Below, one piece after another: positions 8,041-14,058 of a stretch of DNA of 17,710 nt. Origin of the DNA: PRO6 sp049646625 (GTDB lineage: Bacteria; Pseudomonadota; Alphaproteobacteria; Rhizobiales; Xanthobacteraceae); the NCBI GenBank assembly GCA_049646625.1, contig JBARWE010000053.1, positions 1 to 17,710 of the forward strand. The letters run 5' to 3'. The notes beneath the pieces were generated by a model, which searched no databases, was not told the origin of the DNA, and saw only the letters and a list, made by a program, of their open reading frames with translations. The position numbers were made by a program, and so were the translations under genes. Position 1 is the stretch's first letter. Every line of letters starts with the position of its first letter.

Positions 8041-8101
8041 GCGGACGTCGCCGTCCGCATCGTTTAATCTGTCGAAAGGGGCGGCCGCCAGCCGGCGGCC
8101 G
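8041..8101 (-). other. Two strong hairpins in the soxZ-soxB intercistronic gap
   Basis: Reading in the operon direction, the first hairpin is CGGCCGCC (8082-8089) with GGCGGCCG (8094-8101), an 8-bp stem with a 4-base loop starting 5 bases past the soxZ stop. The second is GCGGACG (8041-8047) with CGTCCGC (8052-8058), a 7-bp stem with a 4-base loop. The first is followed on the minus strand by only CCCCTTTCG, so full termination is unlikely. mRNA processing, 3'-end protection or partial attenuation is more plausible. Confidence 0.55.
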
Positions 8102-8105
8102 TTGT

Positions 8106-8435
8106 TCAGCCGACCGTCAGCTTGTTCTTCGAGACGTATTCGGAGCCGTCGTCATCCTTCCAGGTGAAGGTGAACTCGCCCGATTCCGTCGCCTTGAAGA
8201 AGAACGCCTGATAGGGGTTGGCCGAAATCGCCGGGTGCCAGTCGGCCGCGAACACCGGCTTGCCGTTGAAACTCGCGGTGAACTTGTTGAGAATCTTGCG
8301 AGGGATCACCTCGCCCTTGGAATCCTTGCGCTGCCCGGATTCCATTTCATGCGAAATCAGCGTCTTGATCTCGATCAGTTCGCCGGCGGCGGCCTTGGCC
8401 GGGACGCGGACGCGCGGGGTGGGTTTGTTCGCCAT
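8106..8435 (-). CDS. soxZ: SoxZ, carrier-complex subunit of SoxYZ
   Basis: SoxZ pairs with SoxY to form the periplasmic carrier on which all thiosulfate oxidation steps occur. The 109-residue protein has no signal peptide, as expected, because it is exported by riding with Tat-targeted SoxY. It has the family start (PRVRVPAKAAAGELIEIKTLISHEMESG) and an immunoglobulin-like beta fold ending in the ESGEFTFTWKDDDGSEY strand region. Length is normal. AGGA is found upstream of the ATG. It lies 48 bases after soxY and is certainly co-transcribed. Confidence 0.96.
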   Translation of the reverse strand: MANKPTPRVRVPAKAAAGELIEIKTLISHEMESGQRKDSKGEVIPRKILNKFTASFNGKPVFAADWHPAISANPYQAFFFKATESGEFTFTWKDDDGSEYVSKNKLTVG

Positions 8436-8483
8436 GGGATGATCCTGCCTTCAACGGTTGTCGGAGGTTGCTCGTTGCGGCCG

Positions 8484-8948
8484 TCAGCCGCCGCAGCCGC
8501 CGATCGTGACCTTGACGTTGGCCTTGGCCGTGTACAGCTTGCCGTCCGACATCTCGGCAACGCAGATGATGTCCTGCGTCTGCGCAAGGCGCATGCGCGT
8601 CGAGGCCGCTGCCTTGCCGCAGGCCGGGGTGAAGGTGTAGCTGACGACGCCCGGCTGCGGGTTGCCCGCGGCGTAGACATGCACGCTCTTGACGTGGTCG
8701 GCCTCGGTCATCGGGCTTTCGATTTCGACGTTGATCGGCACGACCATGCCGTTTTCGGCGATTTCCGGCACGTCGAGCTTGATCTTGCCCTCGGCCATCG
8801 GCTTGTCGCCATAGAGCTTCTTCAGCTCCGCCGCGACTGCATTGGCGTCCGCGAACGCCATCCGGCCGGCCAGCACGCTAGCCAGCGCAGCCAATGCGCC
8901 GGCCTTCAGCGCCGTCCGCCGCGACAGGCCCGAGCCATGAGGTTTCAT
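8484..8948 (-). CDS. soxY: SoxY, sulfur-carrying subunit of SoxYZ
   Basis: SoxY carries the sulfur substrate on a cysteine near its C-terminal end. The 154-residue protein has a Tat signal (SRRTALK at 9-15, cleavage near 33), and ends in the hallmark GGCGG at 150-154, with C152 as the swinging-arm cysteine. Two further cysteines, C110 and C129, lie in the core and could form a disulfide. A strong AAGGAGA lies before the ATG. It is the first gene of the leftward operon soxYZBCD-cytochrome-soxF and is divergent from soxA across 193 bases. Confidence 0.97.
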   Translation of the reverse strand: MKPHGSGLSRRTALKAGALAALASVLAGRMAFADANAVAAELKKLYGDKPMAEGKIKLDVPEIAENGMVVPINVEIESPMTEADHVKSVHVYAAGNPQPGVVSYTFTPACGKAAASTRMRLAQTQDIICVAEMSDGKLYTAKANVKVTIGGCGG

Positions 8949-9035
8949 CCCGCAATCTCCTTTTTCATTCTAATTCGCACTTGACGACGTAAGCATCTGT
9001 CGCTCATCATTTCGACGCATCATGATATTGTTTTT

Positions 9036-9077
9036 TGTGAATGTAAAGAGTTCGTCATGTGAATACTCAAGCATAAT
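9036..9077. promoter_or_regulatory. Candidate SoxR operator and promoter region between soxY and soxA
   Basis: The 193-base divergent gap is AT-rich in its middle. It holds a direct repeat TGTGAAT (9036-9042 and 9058-9064, 22 bases or about two helical turns apart) and an imperfect inverted repeat GAGTTC (9049-9054) with GAATACTC (9061-9068). The 11-mer CATGTGAATAC at 9056-9066 differs by one base from CATATGAATAC in the soxV-soxS gap. CATAAT at 9072-9077 could be a -10 element for soxA, without a good -35. In Paracoccus, SoxR is known to bind two sox intergenic regions; its binding here is inference from the shared motif. Confidence 0.45.
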
Positions 9078-9141
9078 CGTCGTGACGGGCAAGCCCATCA
9101 ATAAATGATGGCGCCAGGAGAGGAAACGAAAGGGCCTGAGA

Positions 9142-9966
9142 ATGCGGCTGAAACTGATTGGAACCATGGCCTTTGCGGCAGCCATGACGCTGGCGGCGGG
9201 GCATCTTCTCGCGCAGTCGGCACAAGATGACAGCGAGAAGGAAATCGAGCGCTATCGCCAGATGCTGTCGGATCCGTTCTCGAATCCCGGCTATCTGGCG
9301 GTCGATCGCGGCGAGGTGCTGTGGGCAACCGCACGCGGGGCCAAGAACGTCAGTCTGGAGACCTGCGACCTCGGCGAGGGGCCGGGCAAGGTCGAAGGCG
9401 CGTTTGCCAAACTACCGCGCTATTTCAAGGATGCTGATCGGGTCATGGACCTGGAGCAGCGCCTGCTGTGGTGCATGGAGAAAATCCAGCAGTTCGACAC
9501 CAAGGATGTCGTCGCCAAGCGCTTCTCGCCGCGCGATTCGGACATGCAGGATCTCGTCGCCTTCATCGCCAACAAGTCAAACGGCATGAAATACGCGCCG
9601 CAGCTCAGCCATCCCAAGGAACAGGAGATGGCCGCGGTCGGCGAGGAGATGTTCTTCCGCCGCGGCGGCGTGATGGATTTCTCGTGCGCCACCTGCCATG
9701 CCGAGGAGGGCAAGCGCATCCGCCTGCAGGGGCTGCCGAACCTCGCGGTGCCGGGCGAGCAGGCCAAGCAAACGATGGGAGGCTGGCCGACTTACCGCGT
9801 GTCGCAGAGCGCGCTGCGCACCATGCAGCACCGCTTGTGGGACTGCTATCGCCAGCAGCGCTGGCCGGTGCCGGAATACGCCTCCGATGGCATCACCGCG
9901 CTCAGCCTGTTTCTCGTCAAGCAGGCCGCGGGTGGCGAGATCAACGTGCCGTCGATCAAGCGCTGA
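9142..9966 (+). CDS. soxA: SoxA, catalytic subunit of the SoxXA cytochrome (single heme)
   Basis: SoxXA joins thiosulfate oxidatively to the cysteine of SoxY. The 274-residue protein has a Sec signal peptide (residues 4-24). One heme-c site, CATCH, is at 182-186, and C235 in LWDCYRQQRWP fits the active-site cysteine persulfide heme ligand. The N-terminal domain has lost its heme site: C75 and C111 remain and probably form a disulfide, as in other monoheme SoxA proteins. The start is supported by AGGG at 9131-9134, 7 bases upstream; a stronger AGGAGAGG lies too far at 9116-9123. It is followed by soxX after 9 bases, the reverse of the more common soxX-soxA order. Confidence 0.95.
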   Translation: MRLKLIGTMAFAAAMTLAAGHLLAQSAQDDSEKEIERYRQMLSDPFSNPGYLAVDRGEVLWATARGAKNVSLETCDLGEGPGKVEGAFAKLPRYFKDADRVMDLEQRLLWCMEKIQQFDTKDVVAKRFSPRDSDMQDLVAFIANKSNGMKYAPQLSHPKEQEMAAVGEEMFFRRGGVMDFSCATCHAEEGKRIRLQGLPNLAVPGEQAKQTMGGWPTYRVSQSALRTMQHRLWDCYRQQRWPVPEYASDGITALSLFLVKQAAGGEINVPSIKR

Positions 9967-9970
9967 GCTG

Positions 9971-9975
9971 AAAGG
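9971..9975 (+). promoter_or_regulatory. Shine-Dalgarno sequence deciding the soxX start
   Basis: AAAGG abuts the ATG at 9976, which leaves that codon no spacing. The next in-frame ATG at 9985 has 9 bases of spacing and is the better start; a third ATG is at 9994. Confidence 0.6.
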
Positions 9976-9984
9976 ATGACGCCC

Positions 9985-10617
9985 ATGAGCAAAATGAGCA
10001 AACCCGTCACGCTCGCGCTTGCGCTGGCCTCCGTGACCATGGTTGCGGCCGCCATTGCCGCCGACAAGCCCGCCAAGCCATCGCTGGCCGTGGTCGATGC
10101 GTATGTCAACTCCACCTTCGGCAAGGCGCCGCAGGAGTGGCAGGACCGCATCAAGCCCGACGAAACGCTGGCCGCCTGCAACGCCCATCGCAACGACGTG
10201 CCCTCGAAGATCGCCGGGGAGATCAACAAGCGCGAACTGGCGCGGGTGGTCTATCCCTCCGACGGAAAATTCCTCGGTGACTGGAAGGCCGGCTACAAGG
10301 TCGCCAACAACGGCCGCGGCGGCCAGTTCTCCGACAAGCCGGGCACCGTCGCGGGCGGCAACTGTTTTGCCTGCCACCAGCTCGATCCCAAGGAGCTAAG
10401 CTTCGGTACGCTGGGGCCGAGCCTTGCCGCCTACGGCAAGGAGCGCAAATACGACGCTGCGTCGATCAAGGACGCCTACACCAAGATCTATAACTCGCAA
10501 GCGGTCGTCGCCTGCTCCAACATGCCGCGCTTCGGCACCAACAAGGTGCTGACCGAGCAGCAGATCAAGGATGTGCTGGCTTACCTGTTCGACCCCGAAT
10601 CGCCGGTAAACAAGTAA
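9985..10617 (+). CDS. soxX: SoxX, monoheme cytochrome c subunit of SoxXA
   Basis: SoxX accepts electrons from SoxA when thiosulfate is bound to SoxYZ. With the start at 9985 the protein has 210 residues, a Sec signal peptide (about 7-26), one heme site CFACH at 127-131, and M180 in CSNMPRFGTNKVLTEQQ as the axial ligand. C65 and C177 could pair. An N-terminal region of about 90 residues precedes the heme domain, so the protein belongs to the longer SoxX type. In-frame ATGs at 9976 and 9994 are alternatives; the Shine-Dalgarno spacing favours 9985. It is co-transcribed with soxA and converges on soxW across a repeat-filled gap. Confidence 0.94.
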   Translation: MSKMSKPVTLALALASVTMVAAAIAADKPAKPSLAVVDAYVNSTFGKAPQEWQDRIKPDETLAACNAHRNDVPSKIAGEINKRELARVVYPSDGKFLGDWKAGYKVANNGRGGQFSDKPGTVAGGNCFACHQLDPKELSFGTLGPSLAAYGKERKYDAASIKDAYTKIYNSQAVVACSNMPRFGTNKVLTEQQIKDVLAYLFDPESPVNK

Positions 10618-10636
10618 GCGTCGTGTGCGGCGTCAT

Positions 10637-10656
10637 GGCCGGGCTTTGTCCCGGCC
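10637..10656. repeat. Intergenic palindrome (GGCCGGG stem)
   Basis: A perfect 7-bp stem, GGCCGGG and CCCGGCC with a 6-base loop CTTTGT, starts 19 bases after the soxX stop. The form CATGGCCGGGCTTTGTCCCGGCC resembles palindromic intergenic elements recalled as abundant in Bradyrhizobium-type genomes. Here it could also end soxX transcription, though it lacks a T-run. Confidence 0.6.
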
Positions 10657-10678
10657 GTCGATCCCCTCCCTCGATCCC

Positions 10679-10696
10679 TCCCCCGCGCGCGGGGGA
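10679..10696. repeat. Perfect 18-bp palindrome between soxX and soxW
   Basis: TCCCCCGCGCGCGGGGGA is fully self-complementary. It is flanked by C-rich (CCCCTCCC at 10663-10670) and G-rich (GGGTGGGGGAGG, near 10702-10713) arms that extend it imperfectly. It sits at the end of both converging genes, where a bidirectional terminator would be expected. Confidence 0.55.
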
Positions 10697-10725
10697 AGGA
10701 AGGGTGGGGGAGGTGGCGGCAGCGT

Positions 10726-11292
10726 TCACGAACCCCGCCGCTTCAGCCAGTCGGGGAAAAGCTCCTTCTCGTAGCCCTTTTCCTTGACGTAGCGGAACAT
10801 CGCGAGAAATTCCGGCGGCTCGAGCAGCCCGGCCATGCGCGCTACCTCGCGCTCGAACGGCGGTTTCGCTGCCAACCCCTCGGCCGACTCCGGCATGAAC
10901 TGGATGGTCGGCGTGAAGCGGATGCCGTAGCGCTGACTGAAGGCTTTTTCGCCGAGCTTGGCCCCGTCGAAATCGGTGACCTCGCGCGCGCCGATGACGT
11001 TGAGATGAACGATGTCAAAATTGGTTCTGACGTAATCCTGGATCGCGGGATCGACGAGATGCACCTCGTGCATGCGGCGACATGACGGGCAGCCCTTCAG
11101 TCCCCACATGATCGCCAGCCGCTTGCCGTTTTTGGTCGCGGTGTCGATGTCGTCCTTGAGATCGAGAAAACTCTCCAGATACCAGTCGAAGTGATACAGG
11201 CCGTCCTCGCCGAGTGTCGGGGCGGTGGCGGCGCGCGCCGGCGCGGCAATGGCGGCAAGGGCGAGCGCGAGTGCTGAACGACGGGTGAGCAT
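10726..11292 (-). CDS. soxW: SoxW, periplasmic thioredoxin
   Basis: The 188-residue protein has an N-terminal export signal with paired arginines (TRRSALA at 3-9, cleavage near 21) and a thioredoxin-like fold with the active site GCPSC (C68 and C71), followed by RRMHEVHL. The cis-proline segment RFTPTIQF lies further on. In Paracoccus, SoxW is reduced by SoxV and is part of the thiol supply for the Sox system. GGAG in AAAAGGAGTGACCC precedes the ATG. It lies 12 bases behind soxV, in the same operon. The CPSC active site and the context argue against a general DsbA/DsbC role. The exact target of its reducing power is not visible in the sequence. Confidence 0.88.
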   Translation of the reverse strand: MLTRRSALALALAAIAAPARAATAPTLGEDGLYHFDWYLESFLDLKDDIDTATKNGKRLAIMWGLKGCPSCRRMHEVHLVDPAIQDYVRTNFDIVHLNVIGAREVTDFDGAKLGEKAFSQRYGIRFTPTIQFMPESAEGLAAKPPFEREVARMAGLLEPPEFLAMFRYVKEKGYEKELFPDWLKRRGS

Positions 11293-11304
11293 GGGTCACT
11301 CCTT

Positions 11305-12045
11305 TTAGCCGATCGTGCCGAGGGCAGGAAAGGTTTCCAACAGCCAGCCGGCGAGCACGGGCATCGCGCCGGTCATGAACAGGACGCCGGTGATCACCAG
11401 CCCGGCGCCCATGGTTTTTTCGATTGCGCCCATGTGACGGCGGAAGCGTGCCAGCAGCCCGAGGAACGGTCCGGCGAACAGCGCCGCCAGCAGGAACGGC
11501 AGGCCGATGCCGAGCGCATAGGCGGTGAGCAAAGCTGCGCCGCGCGCGGCGGTCGCCTCCGCCCCCGCCACCATCAGCACCGTCGCCAGCACCGGGCCGA
11601 CACAGGGGGTCCAACCGAAGGCGAAGGCCAATCCGACAAGGTAGGCGCCAACGAATCCCGCCGGCCGCCGGGTCGCCTGCAAGCGGGCCTCGCGATACAA
11701 CAGCGGGATCCTCAGCCAGCCAAGAAAGTGCAAGCCCATCAGCAGGATGAGGGCGCCGGCAACGATCGCCAGCGTATCGAAATAGGTCGTGACCCAGTTG
11801 CCGAGCGTGGAGGCGGTGGCGCCGAGCGCCACGAACACCGTGGTGAAGCCGAGCACGAAGGCCCCCGCCATCGCCACGATGCGCATGGTCTGGCGCGATG
11901 TCAGGCGCCCCTCGGCGCCGGTCAGTTCGTTGATCCCGACACCGGCCAGGAAGCACAGGTAGGGCGGCACCAGCGGCAATACGCAGGGACTCAGGAAGGA
12001 TAACAGGCCGGCGGCAAATGCGCCGGCAATGGAGATGTCGAACAC
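11305..12045 (-). CDS. soxV: SoxV, CcdA-type membrane thiol reductant transporter
   Basis: SoxV carries electrons across the inner membrane from cytoplasmic thioredoxin to periplasmic SoxW. The 246-residue protein has about six transmembrane segments and the two redox cysteines of the CcdA/DsbD-beta family: C21 in LSPCVLPLVPPY and C148 in GWTPCVGP, each next to prolines. A third cysteine, C31, is also present. The start codon is GTG, with GGAG 7 to 8 bases upstream (CGGAGCCACAG). It heads the soxV-soxW operon and is divergent from soxS across 67 bases. A role in cytochrome c maturation, common to CcdA proteins, is possible but less likely in this setting. Confidence 0.92.
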   Translation of the reverse strand: MFDISIAGAFAAGLLSFLSPCVLPLVPPYLCFLAGVGINELTGAEGRLTSRQTMRIVAMAGAFVLGFTTVFVALGATASTLGNWVTTYFDTLAIVAGALILLMGLHFLGWLRIPLLYREARLQATRRPAGFVGAYLVGLAFAFGWTPCVGPVLATVLMVAGAEATAARGAALLTAYALGIGLPFLLAALFAGPFLGLLARFRRHMGAIEKTMGAGLVITGVLFMTGAMPVLAGWLLETFPALGTIG

Positions 12046-12082
12046 CTGTGGCTCCGTTTGCCTGCCAAAAGTTGTTCTGGTG

Positions 12083-12108
12083 TAAACATATGAATACGAC
12101 TATGTTTA
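12083..12108. promoter_or_regulatory. Inverted repeat, candidate SoxR operator between soxV and soxS
   Basis: TAAACATA (12083-12090) and TATGTTTA (12101-12108) form a perfect 8-bp inverted repeat with a 10-base spacer, in an AT-rich island within 67 bases separating soxV from soxS. It overlaps the 11-mer CATATGAATAC (12087-12097), shared with one mismatch with the soxY-soxA gap. The size and symmetry suit an ArsR-type repressor, and soxR lies just downstream. TATGTT at 12101-12106 may also be the -10 element of soxS. Operator function is inferred. Confidence 0.6.
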
Positions 12109-12112
12109 TCAC

Positions 12113-12517
12113 ATGAATGCAATCGGCAAATTCGCAACAGGGGCTGGCATTGTTGCCGGGTGGTTTTTTGCGGCGGCGCTGCCGGCGGTCGCTGCCGAAC
12201 TGGTGATGTTCGAGCGTGCCGGCTGCGTCTGGTGCGTACGCTGGCATGGCGAGGTCGGAGCGGTCTACGAGCGGACACCGGAAGGGCGGATGGCGCCGCT
12301 GCGGCGCGTCGATGTCGGCGCGGGCCGGGTCGACGAGCCGGCGCTGGCAACGCCGGTGCGCTACACGCCGACCTTCGTGCTGGTCGATCGCGGGCGTGAA
12401 GTCGGCCGCATTACCGGCTATAGCGGTGACGATGCGTTCTGGGGCTTGCTCGGCAAGATGCTTGCGGACCACCGCGCGAGTGTGCTCTCCACCCGTACCG
12501 CCACCACGACGGAATGA
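12113..12517 (+). CDS. soxS: SoxS, periplasmic thioredoxin-like protein
   Basis: The 134-residue protein has a signal peptide (hydrophobic 12-28, cleavage after AVA near 28) followed directly by a short thioredoxin fold. The active site is CVWC (C38 and C41), and the cis-proline is in RYTPTFVLV (T85-P86). In Paracoccus, SoxS acts as a thiol-disulfide partner that keeps SoxY in an active state. No Shine-Dalgarno sequence precedes the ATG, and a -10-like TATGTT ends 6 bases before it, so the mRNA may be leaderless. Its stop overlaps the soxR start by 4 bases (ATGA), and it is divergent from soxV, as in Paracoccus. Confidence 0.88.
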   Translation: MNAIGKFATGAGIVAGWFFAAALPAVAAELVMFERAGCVWCVRWHGEVGAVYERTPEGRMAPLRRVDVGAGRVDEPALATPVRYTPTFVLVDRGREVGRITGYSGDDAFWGLLGKMLADHRASVLSTRTATTTE

Positions 12518-12927
12518 TGAAGATGGCAGGCGCTTCCAAGACCGCCGTATCCAAGGCGATCGTATCCCAGTCGCTGGAGCACGAACTGCGCGACGGCGCG
12601 GAGTTTTCTCCCGAACTCGATCAGTTCATGCGCAAGGCGCGCAAGGCGAGCGATTTCCTCAAGGCGCTGTCGCACGAGAACCGGCTGCTGCTGTTATGCC
12701 TTTTGGCCGAGCGCGAACGCACCGTGACGGAACTGGAAAACATCCTGTCGCTGCGCCAGCCGATGGTGTCGCAGCAGTTGGCGCGGCTGCGGCTCGACCA
12801 ACTCGTCACCACGCGGCGCGAGGGCAAGGCAATCTATTACAGCCTCGCCACCGACGATGTCCGCAGCATTATCAGTGTCATCTACGATATCTTCTGCCGT
12901 GCTCCGCACGAGCCGGACGAGCGGTGA
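12514..12927 (+). CDS. soxR: SoxR, ArsR-family repressor of the sox genes
   Basis: The product (137 residues from this ATG) has an ArsR winged-helix domain at about 45-112, with recognition helix RQPMVSQQLARLR (81-93) and wing TRREGKAIYYSL (100-111). C62 (LLCLL) and C128 (DIFC) are placed like the cysteine pair that forms a polysulfide bridge in the SqrR/BigR/SoxR sulfane-sulfur sensors. It is therefore predicted to release its operators when reactive sulfur rises. The ATG at 12514 overlaps the soxS stop. In-frame ATGs at 12517 and 12523 are possible, and 12523 has better spacing from GGA at 12511, so the exact start is uncertain by three codons. Known Paracoccus SoxR binds two sox intergenic regions. 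Confidence 0.92.
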   Translation: MMKMAGASKTAVSKAIVSQSLEHELRDGAEFSPELDQFMRKARKASDFLKALSHENRLLLLCLLAERERTVTELENILSLRQPMVSQQLARLRLDQLVTTRREGKAIYYSLATDDVRSIISVIYDIFCRAPHEPDER

Positions 12928-12959
12928 TCGGGATGGCCGCGTTTTTCGATCGCTGAACC

Positions 12960-14039
12960 ATGATGCCGCTCTCGTCGCTGGCGGTTGCCGCGGTCGGGAT
13001 GGTGGTGGGGTTTGCCTGCGGCTTCACCGTGCGGCGCGCCAGGTTGTGCTCGTTCGGCGCGATCGAGGATGCGTGGATGGGCGGCGACACCCGGCGCCTG
13101 CGCATCTTCGGGCTGGCGCTCGGCATCGCGCTGATCGGCACCCAGCTCCTCGTCGTGTTCGGGCTGTTGGCGCCGGAATTTTCCACCTATGTGCCGCCGG
13201 CGCTGCCGTGGTTCTCGATCGCGCTCGGCAGCACGCTGTTCGGTGTCGGCATGGCGCTGGTCGGCACCTGCAGCTTCGGCTCGCTGGTGCGGCTCGGTGC
13301 CGGCGACCTGCGCAGCCTGATCGTGATGATCGTGTTCGGCGCGGTGGCCTATGCGACGCTGCGCGGCATGCTGGCGGCGTTCCGCATCGACGTGCTGGAG
13401 CGGCTGGCGGTCGATGTGCCTGGCGCGGTGCAGGGCGATCTGCCCTCGGTGTTGCAATGGCTCGGCGGTCACGACGGGCGGGTGCCGCTGGCGCTGGGCG
13501 GTGGCGGCGTGATGATCGCCGTGGTGTTTGCCGATCGGCGGCTGCGCCGTTCGCCGCGGCTGATTACCGCCGGAATTGTGCTCGGTCTCGGCGTGGTGCT
13601 GGGCTGGTGGGCGACCGGGGTTGCGGTCGATGCGTTCGAGATCGTGCCGAAGGCGCAGAGCCTGACCTTCGTTTCCCCGGTCGGGCGCGCGCTCTACGCG
13701 GTGCTGACCACGCCGGTGGGGCTGGCTGATTTCGGCGTCGCCAGCATCTTTGGCGTCATCCTTGGTTCGTTCGCCTCGGCGCTCTACGATGGCGAATTCC
13801 GCTGGGAAGCGTTCGACGATCCTTACGAAATGCGCCGCCATCTCACCGGTGCGGTGCTGATGGGGTTCGGCGGCATCCTCGCCGGGGGCTGCACCATCGG
13901 GCAGGGTATCTCGGCCGGCTCGATGATGGCGCTGTCATGGCCATTGGCGATTGCCGGCTTCATGATCGGCGCGCGGCTTGGCATCGCCTTCCTGATGGAA
14001 GGCTCGATCGTGCATCTGTTTCGCCACCGCGCGCATTGA
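12960..14039 (+). CDS. YeeE/YedE (TsuA/SoxT) family sulfur-compound permease
   Basis: This 359-residue inner-membrane protein belongs to the YeeE/YedE (sulfur transport) family, of which TsuA takes up thiosulfate. It has about nine to ten hydrophobic segments. The conserved cysteine motifs are C20 or C30 in GFACGFTVRRARLCSFGAIEDAW, C104 in VGTCSFGSLVRLGAGDLRS, and C311 in AGGCTIGQGISAGS. In TsuA three cysteines of this kind relay thiosulfate through the channel. Next to soxR such proteins have been called SoxT. Import of thiosulfate or export/import of a sulfane-sulfur signal for cytoplasmic SoxR are both conceivable. It starts 32 bases after soxR, with no good Shine-Dalgarno sequence and a second ATG directly following (12963). 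It converges on the next gene with an 19-base gap. Confidence 0.85.
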   Translation: MMPLSSLAVAAVGMVVGFACGFTVRRARLCSFGAIEDAWMGGDTRRLRIFGLALGIALIGTQLLVVFGLLAPEFSTYVPPALPWFSIALGSTLFGVGMALVGTCSFGSLVRLGAGDLRSLIVMIVFGAVAYATLRGMLAAFRIDVLERLAVDVPGAVQGDLPSVLQWLGGHDGRVPLALGGGGVMIAVVFADRRLRRSPRLITAGIVLGLGVVLGWWATGVAVDAFEIVPKAQSLTFVSPVGRALYAVLTTPVGLADFGVASIFGVILGSFASALYDGEFRWEAFDDPYEMRRHLTGAVLMGFGGILAGGCTIGQGISAGSMMALSWPLAIAGFMIGARLGIAFLMEGSIVHLFRHRAH

Positions 14040-14058
14040 GGCGCGGCCCTGCGGGCGC

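Noticed and set aside
11015..12472. A 485-codon minus-strand open frame across soxW, soxV and soxS
   Set aside because: It runs out of frame through two confident genes on the same strand and antisense to soxS; no protein family features.
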